Assembly: GCA_041484195.1 (NCBI GenBank)
Contig: JBGPHC010000008.1
Span: 62,001-126,000, forward strand
Source: PSRI01 sp041484195
GTDB lineage: Bacteria > Bacteroidota > Bacteroidia > Chitinophagales > Chitinophagaceae
Length of the DNA stretch: 64,000 bases
Direction of reading: 5' to 3'
In this document: positions 51,225 through 59,124 of the stretch, one piece after another
How the letters are laid out: every line of letters starts with the position of its first letter
How positions within the stretch are numbered: the stretch's first letter is position 1
The notes under the pieces: generated by a model
The model's input: the letters and a program-made list of their open reading frames with translations, nothing else
Database searches by the model: none
What the model was told of the DNA's origin: nothing
Position numbers and translations under genes: made by a program

Positions 51225-52496
51225 ATGAACTTAATCAGGAAATGCAGCAGCCATGGTAAACTGCTTCTGGTACTAATTATTTTCTTCCTTGCCGACGCTC
51301 AAATTTCACATGCGCAAAAACATGCTTCCAGCCTGGTATTTGCCGTTACGGGAGATGTAAAGGGCAGTACTAGCTGGAATATGATCAGGCTGATAGATTT
51401 TTCGAATGGCGAAGAAAAAGAATTGATCCTTAATGGCGCAACTGCCGGGCTTCCCATTTATGATGCCAGGGATAGCCGGCAACTCCTGGCCGCCGAACTC
51501 ACTGCCATGCAAGCTCACCAGATCCACCCTTCTGCAATGGGCGCGGGTGTTGCGGCAATGGCTTATGACAAAAAGCACAACCGACTCTATTTCACGCCAC
51601 TCCAAACAGATCAGTTAAAATATATCGATCTGAATCATGACCAACGCAGGATTTTTGTGGTGACGGGTCAGCATTTCAGCGCGGAAGGCATGGTGAAAAA
51701 GGAAGACGACATGATCACAAGGATGGCCATCGGCGCGGATGGGAATGGATATGCACTCACTAACGATGGCAATCACCTGCTAAAATTCGCCACCTCGAAG
51801 GATCCGGAAATCACGGACCTGGGGCCACTCGTGGATGATGACCGGAATGGCTCGGCCTCTATTCACAACCGCTGCACGGGTTGGGGAGGCGATATTATAT
51901 GCGACGCATTCAATAACCTCTATTTGTTCACGAACGGAAATGCGGTATTCAAAATTGACATCAGGAACCGCAAAGCCTTTTTGCTGGGTTCCATTTCCGG
52001 ATTGCCTGCCGGATTTACTACAAACGGCGCGGCTGTTCTTGACGACGGGAGCCTGGTAATTGCAAGTGCCTATTCTACGGGCGGCTACTATGAACTAGAC
52101 CTTTCCACGCTTCACGCTCAAAAAATAAATTCAGAAGGAACCATTTTCAACGCATCAGATCTTGCCACCGGGAATCTTGCATTTGACAGGCTGGCAACAG
52201 AACAACCTAATCATTTTAGGATTCCTGATCCGGAGCCGGGGATTTCCATATTCCCCAATCCTGTTTCTGAAAGGCGCTTCAGGGTATCATTCGACAATAA
52301 TCCGGCTGGAGATTACGAGGTGCAGGTGATGAATAGTCTTGGTGTGCAGACCCTGCTGAAGAAAGTTTCAATTAGTTTCCGCAATCAGGTGGAGGAGCTC
52401 AGGCTGCCCGCATCTTCCGCAAAAGGTGTGTATCTCCTAAAGGTCATGGACGCGGCCCGGAAAATCATTTTCGTAACCAAGGTCATGGTGCAATAA
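51225..52496 (+). CDS. Secreted protein with type IX secretion sorting domain
   Basis: 423 residues. The N-terminus MNLIRKCSSHGKLLLVLIIFFLADAQISHAQ is a signal peptide. The middle has beta-propeller-like repeats ('RLYFTPLQTDQLKYIDLN', 'TRMAIGADGNGYALTNDGNHLLKFAT'). The last 85 residues form a Por sorting domain ('GISIFPNPVSERRFRVSF ... KGVYLLKVMDAARKIIFVTKVMV'), which directs T9SS export or surface attachment. Function of the propeller region unknown. Confidence 0.85.
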   Translation: MNLIRKCSSHGKLLLVLIIFFLADAQISHAQKHASSLVFAVTGDVKGSTSWNMIRLIDFSNGEEKELILNGATAGLPIYDARDSRQLLAAELTAMQAHQIHPSAMGAGVAAMAYDKKHNRLYFTPLQTDQLKYIDLNHDQRRIFVVTGQHFSAEGMVKKEDDMITRMAIGADGNGYALTNDGNHLLKFATSKDPEITDLGPLVDDDRNGSASIHNRCTGWGGDIICDAFNNLYLFTNGNAVFKIDIRNRKAFLLGSISGLPAGFTTNGAAVLDDGSLVIASAYSTGGYYELDLSTLHAQKINSEGTIFNASDLATGNLAFDRLATEQPNHFRIPDPEPGISIFPNPVSERRFRVSFDNNPAGDYEVQVMNSLGVQTLLKKVSISFRNQVEELRLPASSAKGVYLLKVMDAARKIIFVTKVMVQ

Positions 52497-52521
52497 GATT
52501 CTAATTAATTTATCGTCACAT

Positions 52522-54093
52522 TCAGGATACCTTTCTTTCCTTAAACCTTCCCTGTGAGGAATTCTGGAATTTTTCGCGGATGATGTCCTGCACAGGTACG
52601 TTCCTGATTTTACTTTCCAGCCAGGAAATGATATCCAGGTACATATAGGATCTGCTTTCCAATGGATTGTCCTGGTATTTTTGAAGTTTCTCCTTGAGGG
52701 CGGCAAAAGCGGGGCGGACCTGTTTCTTGTCGAGATGGAAAGACTTCCTGAGAAAGCGGAATATTTCTTCTTCCACCACGCTCAGATTTTGCATTTTCGC
52801 CATGAAACGATAGACAGATTTTATCAGCGATTCCAGTATATCGTAATTGCCCAATTCATAATGCGCTATCAGGTGCAGCAGTCGGGAATAGCATTGCAGG
52901 TCGGTGCGGAGATCCACCTTCCAATTGATAATGCGGTTTAGGTAGTCAATAGTCTTTTCATTGTCACCACTCCCAAAATAGAGACAGGCAATCTTATAAT
53001 AAAAAACCAATACGCGGTGGCGATCCAATTTTAGTTCGTATTCCGCCAATTTTTCTTCAATATGTGGTACCAGCTTCAATCCCTGGCTGAAACTTCCTTC
53101 CAGGAAATGCTTGTTTATTTTGCCGGTATAGAGGTAAATAAATGTCTGGATCCGGTTATTGTCATTGCTATTGGCTTCCTTGGAGCGGTAAAAATTTTCA
53201 AACTGGTGCAGGGCGATATTGAATTTCTCGTAATTCCTCAGCATGAAATGGGCGTTAAGCAGATTGTGCATTCCTTTGATATACATCTGGGAATCTACTT
53301 TTTTCATGAAGGGTTCCTGCTCAAAAAGGTCAACCCATTTTTGGCAATAACGGTAATAGATCAGCAGGTCCTGCAGGATAAAGCCATACCAGCAATAACT
53401 CTGGTAGTAATAGAGTCTTTCATAAAAACCTTTATAATTGGAAGCGTCTTTGGGTAAATTCTTCTCAAAGAAATCATTTACGGCTTTCACATCTTTCTCA
53501 TCCCGCGCGTGTCCCATCCTTATATACCAGCCATACAACTGAAGGGCCAGGTTGCTCAGCTTTCCGATCATAACTAGCCTGTCATCCAGCTCATCCACCT
53601 CACGCGCAAGAGATTCCGCCCTGTTCTCAAGGCTTCGCGTTATATAGAGCGCTTCGATCTTTTTTTCGAAGATCAATGCCTGCAAGCAAAAAGTCACCTG
53701 GTTATTTTCACGTGCGAATTCCTTGATGCGGTCAAGGACCTTGAGACTTTGGAGATATAGACCTTTATTATACAGGATACGGGCATTATCCATGAATTCA
53801 TGCAATTCCAGCTCTATATTGTTTTCGTCCTTCAGTCGCCTCAGGCTGGCCAGGATCTGGCGGTATAGATGTGATTTCAGGTTTGACAACTGCCCTTTCC
53901 GGATACCCTTGTTTTTCTTCAGGAGCAGGCTTTCATCGTAAGCATCCATCTTGTCCAATGCGTCAAATAGTTGTATGACCTTCAAGTCGGGGCCAGTTGA
54001 ATTGCGCTTCGCAAACAGCTTGAAATTCCTCTTTTCCGCCTTTTCCAGCGATTTTACCAGTTGAAATAGCTCGTCTGTAGAACGGTTGGGCAT
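52522..54093 (-). CDS. Helical-repeat hypothetical protein
   Basis: 523 residues without signal or membrane segment. Mostly alpha-helical, probably a TPR-like solenoid ('RILYNKGLYLQSLKVLDRIKEF', 'YKIACLYFGSGDNEKTIDYLNRI'). The basic N-terminus 'KSLEKAEKRNFKLFAKRNS' and a C-terminal basic tail may bind nucleic acid or a partner. It resembles a conserved uncharacterised Bacteroidota protein by general layout. Function cannot be assigned. Convergent with the T9SS protein. Confidence 0.75.
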   Translation of the reverse strand: MPNRSTDELFQLVKSLEKAEKRNFKLFAKRNSTGPDLKVIQLFDALDKMDAYDESLLLKKNKGIRKGQLSNLKSHLYRQILASLRRLKDENNIELELHEFMDNARILYNKGLYLQSLKVLDRIKEFARENNQVTFCLQALIFEKKIEALYITRSLENRAESLAREVDELDDRLVMIGKLSNLALQLYGWYIRMGHARDEKDVKAVNDFFEKNLPKDASNYKGFYERLYYYQSYCWYGFILQDLLIYYRYCQKWVDLFEQEPFMKKVDSQMYIKGMHNLLNAHFMLRNYEKFNIALHQFENFYRSKEANSNDNNRIQTFIYLYTGKINKHFLEGSFSQGLKLVPHIEEKLAEYELKLDRHRVLVFYYKIACLYFGSGDNEKTIDYLNRIINWKVDLRTDLQCYSRLLHLIAHYELGNYDILESLIKSVYRFMAKMQNLSVVEEEIFRFLRKSFHLDKKQVRPAFAALKEKLQKYQDNPLESRSYMYLDIISWLESKIRNVPVQDIIREKFQNSSQGRFKERKVS

Positions 54094-54182
54094 CGTAATC
54101 AGTTTTCATTTAAGTCCGCTACCAGCAAGGGTTTAGGGGATTCTGTCGGCCTTTAGACAGCGTAATTTAATGCATAATTTGG

Positions 54183-54214
54183 TTTGCCGGCCTAAATACA
54201 TAGGTCTACATTCG
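54183..54214 (+). promoter_or_regulatory. Promoter of leuA
   Basis: TTTG (54183-54186), 20-nt spacer, TACATTCG (54207-54214), one base off consensus. Transcription would start near 54221. The roughly 80-nt leader has a short CCC-gcaa-GGG stem but no leader peptide or terminator. Confidence 0.5.
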
Positions 54215-54302
54215 AGCCGGTGGGTCTTTCAATTCATCACAATCCCCGCAAGGGAACAGGATCGACAGAAAAGCGATTCATCAAAGATTCTAAAATCCAT
54301 CT

Positions 54303-55475
54303 ATGTCTCAAGACAAAATTTTCATTTTTGACACTACATTAAGGGATGGCGAGCAGGTTCCCGGGTGTAAGTTAAATACAAATGAAAAAGTTGAACTTGC
54401 GCTGGCTCTGGAAGAGCTGGGAGTCGATATCATAGAAGCGGGATTCCCCATTTCGAGTCCCGGTGATTTTGAATCTGTGAGCGAAATCGCAAAAGTAATC
54501 ACAAGCGCCACTGTCTGCGGATTAACCCGCGCGGTGCAAAAGGACATTGAAGTCGCTGCGTTGGCACTCAAATTTGCGAAGCGGCCGCGTATCCATACCG
54601 GAATTGGCACATCCGATATGCATATCAAAACAAAATTTAACTCTACAAGGGAAGAGATATTGGAACGCGCTATTCAAGCCGTAAAATGGGCCCGCAATTA
54701 TACGGATGATGTGGAATTTTTTGGAGAAGATGCAGGAAGGGCTGACCTGGAATTCCTGGCCAGGGTGGTGGAAGCGGTTATCAAAGCCGGCGCCACTGTT
54801 GTGAATATCCCGGACACTACCGGGTACTGTTTACCCCATCAATATGGAGAAAAGATTGCTTACCTGAGAAATAAAGTCCCCAATATTGACAAGGCGATTA
54901 TTTCCTGTCATTGTCATAACGACCTTGGACTGGCAACTGCTAATTCCATAGCTGGAGTGATCAATGGGGCAAGACAAATCGAATGCACTATTAATGGTTT
55001 GGGAGAAAGAGCAGGCAATACTTCACTCGAAGAAGTGGTGATGGTAATTAAGCAGCATCAATCTTTGGGGTTATACACTGATGTTAAGACGATCCAGTTG
55101 AATCCCATTAGCAGGTTGGTTTCCGATACCATGCGAATGCCCGTGCAGCCTAATAAGGCGATTGTGGGTAGCAATGCATTCGCGCATTCCTCAGGAATTC
55201 ACCAGGATGGATTCTTAAAGAATGCCCAAAACTACGAGATCATCAGACCCGAGGAAGTGGGCGCTGACAGTTCCAGAATTGTACTAACGGCACGCAGTGG
55301 GCGATCCGCTCTTGCATATCGTTTGCTAAAACTGGGCTTTCAGTTTAACCGCAATGCAATTGATGTGATCTATGAAGAATTCCTGAAAGTGGCCGATGTT
55401 AAAAAGGAAATTGAAGACGAAGATTTGAAAGCGTTGGCCGCTAAATATCATCCGGAAGTAGCAGTAGCATTATAA
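54303..55475 (+). CDS. leuA: 2-isopropylmalate synthase, short form lacking the regulatory domain
   Basis: 390 residues. The TIM barrel shows 'FDTTLRDGEQVPGCKL' (metal-binding Asp, Arg), 'HTGIGTSDMHIKTKF' and 'SCHCHNDLGLATANS' (metal His). It ends about 'ELKALAAKYHPEVAVAL' with no C-terminal LeuA allosteric domain, which in the 500-plus-residue enzymes binds leucine. It condenses acetyl-CoA with 2-ketoisovalerate. Its position directly ahead of leuC fixes the assignment over homocitrate or citramalate synthase, although those cannot be ruled out by motif alone. Regulation by leucine at the enzyme level is therefore unlikely. Confidence 0.9.
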   Translation: MSQDKIFIFDTTLRDGEQVPGCKLNTNEKVELALALEELGVDIIEAGFPISSPGDFESVSEIAKVITSATVCGLTRAVQKDIEVAALALKFAKRPRIHTGIGTSDMHIKTKFNSTREEILERAIQAVKWARNYTDDVEFFGEDAGRADLEFLARVVEAVIKAGATVVNIPDTTGYCLPHQYGEKIAYLRNKVPNIDKAIISCHCHNDLGLATANSIAGVINGARQIECTINGLGERAGNTSLEEVVMVIKQHQSLGLYTDVKTIQLNPISRLVSDTMRMPVQPNKAIVGSNAFAHSSGIHQDGFLKNAQNYEIIRPEEVGADSSRIVLTARSGRSALAYRLLKLGFQFNRNAIDVIYEEFLKVADVKKEIEDEDLKALAAKYHPEVAVAL

Positions 55476-55511
55476 GCAGATGTTTTCTCATGAGCGTTAA
55501 GTCCTCTGGTT

Positions 55512-55535
55512 AGCGTGGCGCGCTTGCGCCACGCT
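55512..55535. repeat. Perfect hairpin between leuA and leuC
   Basis: AGCGTGGCGC-gctt-GCGCCACGCT, a 10-bp stem, 4-nt loop. Not followed by a T run, so more like a processing or mRNA-stabilising element than a terminator. Confidence 0.7.
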
Positions 55536-55604
55536 TCATTAATACCCCCAGCGACCCCGTTCATGACTCAGCCAGGTCATCTGATTTCGAATTGCTGCCA
55601 CAGC

Positions 55605-57029
55605 ATGAACGAATACATAATCAATAAACAAGTGGGTAAGACATTATTTGAAAAGATCTGGGACAAGCATGTGGTGAAGACCATTGACGGTGGCCCAAGC
55701 GTATTATACATTGACAAGCATTTTATTCACGAAGTCACCAGTCCACAGGCCTTCAATGGTTTGAAAAAAAGAGGACTGCAGGTATTTCGTCCCCAACAGG
55801 TGATTGCCACGGCAGATCACAATGTGCCAACCATCAATCAGCACCTGCCCATCAAAGAAGAATTGTCCAGGAAACAGGTGGACCAGTTGATTTCCAATTG
55901 CGCGAATTTCGGAATTGAATTATACGGGTTGGGTCATCCTTACCAGGGGATTGTGCATGTTATCGGGCCCGAATTAGGAATCACCCAGCCGGGAGCTACC
56001 ATCGTTTGCGGCGACAGCCATACCTCCACCCACGGAGCCTTCGGGGCCATTGCCTTCGGAATTGGAACCAGCGAAGTGGAAATGGTCCTTGCGACCCAAT
56101 GCCTTTTGCAGACCAGGCCCAAATTGATGCGCATCAATATTGAAGGGAATCTCAACAAGGGGGTGGTTTCGAAAGACATCGTGTTATACATAATTTCAAA
56201 AATTTCAGCCAGCGGTGCCACCGGCTACTTTGTGGAATACGCAGGTTCGGCTATACGTGCACTTTCTATGGAAGGCCGCATGACCATTTGCAATATGAGC
56301 ATTGAAATGGGAGCGCGGGGAGGATTCATCGCACCCGATGAAACCACTTTCAAATACCTCAAAGGCAGAAAATTTGCACCACAGGGCAGTGAATGGGATC
56401 ATGAACTCGCAGCCTGGAAAGAATTGTACACAGATCAGGATGCAGTATTTGATAAGGAACTATTCATCGATGCTTCGAAAATAGAACCCATGATCACCTA
56501 TGGCACCAATCCCGGTATGGGGATTCCCGTAACCGGCCATATACCATCGCTGAGTGAAGTGGGTGATGAAGACAAATCTTCATTCGAGAAATCTCTATAT
56601 TATATGGGGCTGCAACCGGGGATTTCGCTGATAGGGAAAAAAGTTGATTATGTATTTATAGGAAGTTGCACCAATTCCAGGATCGAAGACCTGCGCATGG
56701 TGGCATCCTTCGTGAAAGGAAGAAAAAAGTCCGGCGATGTGGAAGTATGGGTAGTGCCAGGCAGCAAACAGGTGGAACAGCAGGCAATTGAAGAAGGCAT
56801 CGACAAGATATTTTCAGATGCAGGTTTTCAGTTACGCCAACCAGGTTGCTCGGCATGCCTGGGAATGAATGAAGACAAGATTCCTGCGGGCAAGTATTGC
56901 ATTTCCACTTCCAATAGAAACTTCGAGGGTAGACAGGGTCCTCAAGCCAGAACGCTATTGGCCAGCCCGCTTACAGCAGCCGTTGCCGCCATAACCGGCG
57001 AAGTGGCCGATGTGAGGGATTATCTCTAA
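55605..57029 (+). CDS. leuC: 3-isopropylmalate dehydratase large subunit
   Basis: 474 residues from the ATG at 55605; the frame is open further upstream to 55515, across the hairpin, but those residues are not family-like. Aconitase-superfamily motifs: 'VCGDSHTSTHGAFGAIAFGIGTSE' and 'FIGSCTNSRIEDLRM', and 'PGCSACLGMNEDKI' with the [4Fe-4S] cysteines. With LeuD it isomerises 2- to 3-isopropylmalate. It is about 130 bp after leuA. Confidence 0.95.
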   Translation: MNEYIINKQVGKTLFEKIWDKHVVKTIDGGPSVLYIDKHFIHEVTSPQAFNGLKKRGLQVFRPQQVIATADHNVPTINQHLPIKEELSRKQVDQLISNCANFGIELYGLGHPYQGIVHVIGPELGITQPGATIVCGDSHTSTHGAFGAIAFGIGTSEVEMVLATQCLLQTRPKLMRINIEGNLNKGVVSKDIVLYIISKISASGATGYFVEYAGSAIRALSMEGRMTICNMSIEMGARGGFIAPDETTFKYLKGRKFAPQGSEWDHELAAWKELYTDQDAVFDKELFIDASKIEPMITYGTNPGMGIPVTGHIPSLSEVGDEDKSSFEKSLYYMGLQPGISLIGKKVDYVFIGSCTNSRIEDLRMVASFVKGRKKSGDVEVWVVPGSKQVEQQAIEEGIDKIFSDAGFQLRQPGCSACLGMNEDKIPAGKYCISTSNRNFEGRQGPQARTLLASPLTAAVAAITGEVADVRDYL

Positions 57030-57084
57030 GGAATGAGCAAATCGTACCAATCCGCCAGGGGGTGGACTTCGTGCCTCAGTGACG

Positions 57085-57140
57085 AATGACTTTTGATGAA
57101 TGACTAATGACTAATGACTAATTACTTTTGCCCAATGACT
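57085..57140. repeat. Heptanucleotide repeat array (AATGACT) at the leuC-leuD junction
   Basis: In strict 7-nt register from 57085: AATGACT, TTTGATG, AATGACT x3 (57099-57119), AATTACT, TTTGCCC, AATGACT (57134-57140). The last unit holds the leuD ATG. Each intact unit contains ATG, in rotating reading frames. Copy-number change would not preserve frame. Confidence 0.8.
57123..57130 (+). promoter_or_regulatory. Possible internal promoter element before leuD
   Basis: TACTTTTG is an exact TAnnTTTG but lies only 4 nt before the preferred leuD ATG, so a transcript from it would be leaderless or start beyond the ATG. No -33 at the right distance. May be incidental to the repeat. Confidence 0.25.
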
Positions 57141-57734
57141 AAAACCACAATAAATACAATCATCTCCACTGCTGTGCCGCTCACCGTTGAAAATGTGGAC
57201 ACGGACCAGATCATTCCCGCGCGATTTCTTAAAGGGACCACCCGGGAGGGATTCGGAAAAAACCTTTTCAGGGACTGGCGTTACCTGGATGATGACGATC
57301 AAAAACCCAGGGCGGATTTTGTTCTGAACAGTCCGGTTTATTCAGGCCTCATTCTGGTAGCTGCCAAAAATTTCGGATGTGGATCCAGCAGGGAACATGC
57401 TGCCTGGGCCCTGAAGGACTATGGCTTTGATGTGGTAGTGAGCAGTTTCTTTGCAGATATTTTCAGGAACAATGCATTGAATAATTTTCTGCTGCCCGTA
57501 TTGGTGAGTGATTCCTTCCTGCGGACGATATTTGAACTCATTCAAAAGGATCCTTCAGAAAAACTGGAAGTGAATCTCGAAAAACAGATCATCCGAATAT
57601 CTTCTACAGGCGAGGAAGAGAGCTTTGAGATCAATCCATACAAGAAAGCCTGCCTCATTAACGGATATGACGACATAGACTATCTGTTGAGTTTAAGAAA
57701 TGAAATAGAGGAATTTGAAAAATCAAGTGTCTAA
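57135..57734 (+). CDS. leuD: 3-isopropylmalate dehydratase small subunit
   Basis: 199 residues from the ATG at 57135 (MTKTTINTIISTAVPLTVENVDTDQIIPARFL). An in-frame ATG at 57114, inside the repeat array, would give seven extra residues. Swivel-domain signatures 'VENVDTDQIIPARFLKGTTREGFGKNLF' and 'NFGCGSSREHAAWALKDYG' are intact. It is the partner of LeuC. The gene has an unusual upstream heptamer array. Confidence 0.93.
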   Translation: MTKTTINTIISTAVPLTVENVDTDQIIPARFLKGTTREGFGKNLFRDWRYLDDDDQKPRADFVLNSPVYSGLILVAAKNFGCGSSREHAAWALKDYGFDVVVSSFFADIFRNNALNNFLLPVLVSDSFLRTIFELIQKDPSEKLEVNLEKQIIRISSTGEEESFEINPYKKACLINGYDDIDYLLSLRNEIEEFEKSSV

Positions 57735-57758
57735 TTATTACCAACCCAAAGCTGGTGT

Positions 57759-58874
57759 ATGAAAAAAAATATTGCGGTCATTTATGGAGATGGGATAGGT
57801 CCTGAAGTCACGCGGGTATCTGTCAACCTGTTGAATGCCATTGCCCGCCGTTTCGGCCATGAATTCAAATTCACTTATGGCCTGATGGGAGCCGATGCAA
57901 TTGACAAAACGGGTAATCCGCTTCCTGACGAGACCATCGAGATCTGTCTGAATAGTGATGCGGTTCTCTTCGGGGCCATTGGTCATCCTAAATACGACAA
58001 TGACCCTTCCGCGAAAGTGAGGCCGGAACAGGGATTGCTGAAATTGCGAAAATCATTGCAACTATATGCCAATATCCGTCCTGTTACAACATATCCTTCA
58101 TTGCATCATCTCTCTCCACTAAAAACAAAAATTATTGAAGGAGTGGATTTCACCATATTCAGAGAATTGACAGGCGGCATCTATTTCGGCAAAAAGGAAG
58201 TGGATAGCGAATATACCCTGGCTTCAGATGAATGCGTGTACAGCAGGGAAGAAATAGAAAGGATCGCCCACCTCGCATTTCAACATGCGCAAAAGAGAAG
58301 AAAAAAACTCACGCTGGTGGATAAGGCGAATGTGCTGGAAACTTCCAGGCTTTGGAGAAGGATTGTGAAAGAATTAGAGCAGCAATACAATGATGTGTTT
58401 ACGGAATACATGTACGTGGATAACGCGGCGATGCAAATTATCTTGAACCCCCGGCAATTTGACGTGATACTGACCGAGAATATGTTTGGCGATATCATCA
58501 GCGATGAAGCCAGTGTGATAGCAGGCAGCCTGGGTTTGCTTCCTTCAGCATCCTTGGGGAAAGGCGCGGCTTTATTCGAACCCATTCATGGATCATATCC
58601 CCAGGCGGCAGGAAAAGATATAGCAAATCCTATCGGATCCGTATTGTCTTCGGCCCTGATGCTGGAATACCTGGGCATGGTTCAGGAAGCTGCCCTGGTG
58701 CGCGAAGCGGTAGAATGGACCCTAAGGAACAATTTCGTAACCAAAGACATTGATCCTGTGAATTTCTATTTCACCAGCACCATTGGGGAACTCATCGGCG
58801 ACTATGTTGGGAATAAGGCGCCGGGTGAGATCCATATGGCCAATATTGAATTGAGAAAGTCAACAATTATTTAA
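57759..58874 (+). CDS. leuB: 3-isopropylmalate dehydrogenase
   Basis: 371 residues. The isocitrate/isopropylmalate dehydrogenase family is shown by 'YGDGIGPEVTRVSVNLL', 'RELTGGIYFGKKEVDSE', 'VDKANVLETSRLWRRIV' and 'LTENMFGDIISDEASVIAGSLGLLPSASLG'. It oxidises and decarboxylates 3-isopropylmalate with NAD. 24 bp after leuD, so the same transcript. Last leu gene; the ilv leader begins just downstream. Confidence 0.95.
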   Translation: MKKNIAVIYGDGIGPEVTRVSVNLLNAIARRFGHEFKFTYGLMGADAIDKTGNPLPDETIEICLNSDAVLFGAIGHPKYDNDPSAKVRPEQGLLKLRKSLQLYANIRPVTTYPSLHHLSPLKTKIIEGVDFTIFRELTGGIYFGKKEVDSEYTLASDECVYSREEIERIAHLAFQHAQKRRKKLTLVDKANVLETSRLWRRIVKELEQQYNDVFTEYMYVDNAAMQIILNPRQFDVILTENMFGDIISDEASVIAGSLGLLPSASLGKGAALFEPIHGSYPQAAGKDIANPIGSVLSSALMLEYLGMVQEAALVREAVEWTLRNNFVTKDIDPVNFYFTSTIGELIGDYVGNKAPGEIHMANIELRKSTII

Positions 58875-58890
58875 AAAAAGCAGGAAGTTC

Positions 58891-58922
58891 TTTGTTTTTT
58901 AAGAAAGGCGGGAGTAAATTCG
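58891..58922 (+). promoter_or_regulatory. Promoter of the ilv leader
   Basis: TTTG (58891-58894), 20-nt spacer, TAAATTCG (58915-58922), one base off consensus. Transcription would start near 58929, twelve nt before the leader ATG. Confidence 0.6.
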
Positions 58923-58940
58923 CATTACAACTATTCTTTC

Positions 58941-59051
58941 ATGTTGAAGCGGAATCTCCATAATATCATCATCGGTCGGTTAGTCATACTGATTATCGTG
59001 GTGGTCATTATTATTCCTGCACTGCAAGGAGGTGGAAGTTGTATTTCGTAA
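58941..59051 (+). CDS. IlvL-like leader peptide of the ilv operon, 36 residues
   Basis: Begins MLKRNLHN, then III at 9-11, LVILII at 14-19, VVVIII at 20-25 and P at 26, ending GGGSCIS. 19 of 36 residues are Ile, Val or Leu. The 'VVVIIIP' run is the same as in the enterobacterial IlvL peptide, which controls ilvGMEDA. It sits between a promoter and a strong terminator directly ahead of ilvE. It is probably translated only as a sensor of charged Ile/Val/Leu tRNA, not as a functional protein. A hydrophobic toxin-like peptide is the alternative, but the context favours a leader. Confidence 0.8.
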   Translation: MLKRNLHNIIIGRLVILIIVVVIIIPALQGGGSCIS

Positions 59052-59088
59052 AAATGTAATTATCAGCGATACAAGCGGCCCGCCTCCT
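59016..59088 (+). promoter_or_regulatory. Competing RNA structures of an ilv attenuator
   Basis: AGGAGGTGG (59027-59035) can pair without gaps to CCGCCTCCT (59080-59088), nine pairs with one U-G. That second stretch includes six bases of the 5' arm of the terminator (59074-59085), so antiterminator and terminator exclude each other. A small protector hairpin CCTGC-act-GCAAGG (59016-59029) can hide the start of AGGAGG. A ribosome stalled at the ATT codons 59007-59015 would cover CCTGC and free the antiterminator; one at the stop codon (59049-59051) would cover AGGAGGTGG and allow termination. Confidence 0.65.
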
Positions 59089-59110
59089 GAAGGCGGGCCG
59101 CTTTTTTTTA
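59074..59110 (+). terminator. Strong intrinsic terminator ahead of ilvE
   Basis: Perfect 12-bp stem AGCGGCCCGCCT/AGGCGGGCCGCT (59074-59085 with 59091-59102), 5-nt loop, then eight T and ATT. It ends about 15 nt before the ilvE ATG, so if always active it would silence the operon; hence attenuation. Confidence 0.93.
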
Positions 59111-59124
59111 TTTAAAAATAGGAT

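Noticed and set aside
57123..57130. Independent promoter for leuD
   Set aside because: The -7 match is too close to the start codon and lacks a -33 box; probably a by-product of the repeat array, kept only as a low-confidence site.
58941..59051. Hydrophobic 36-residue peptide as a type I toxin
   Set aside because: No antisense RNA promoter seen opposite it, and the Ile/Val runs, terminator and ilvE position fit an attenuator leader much better.
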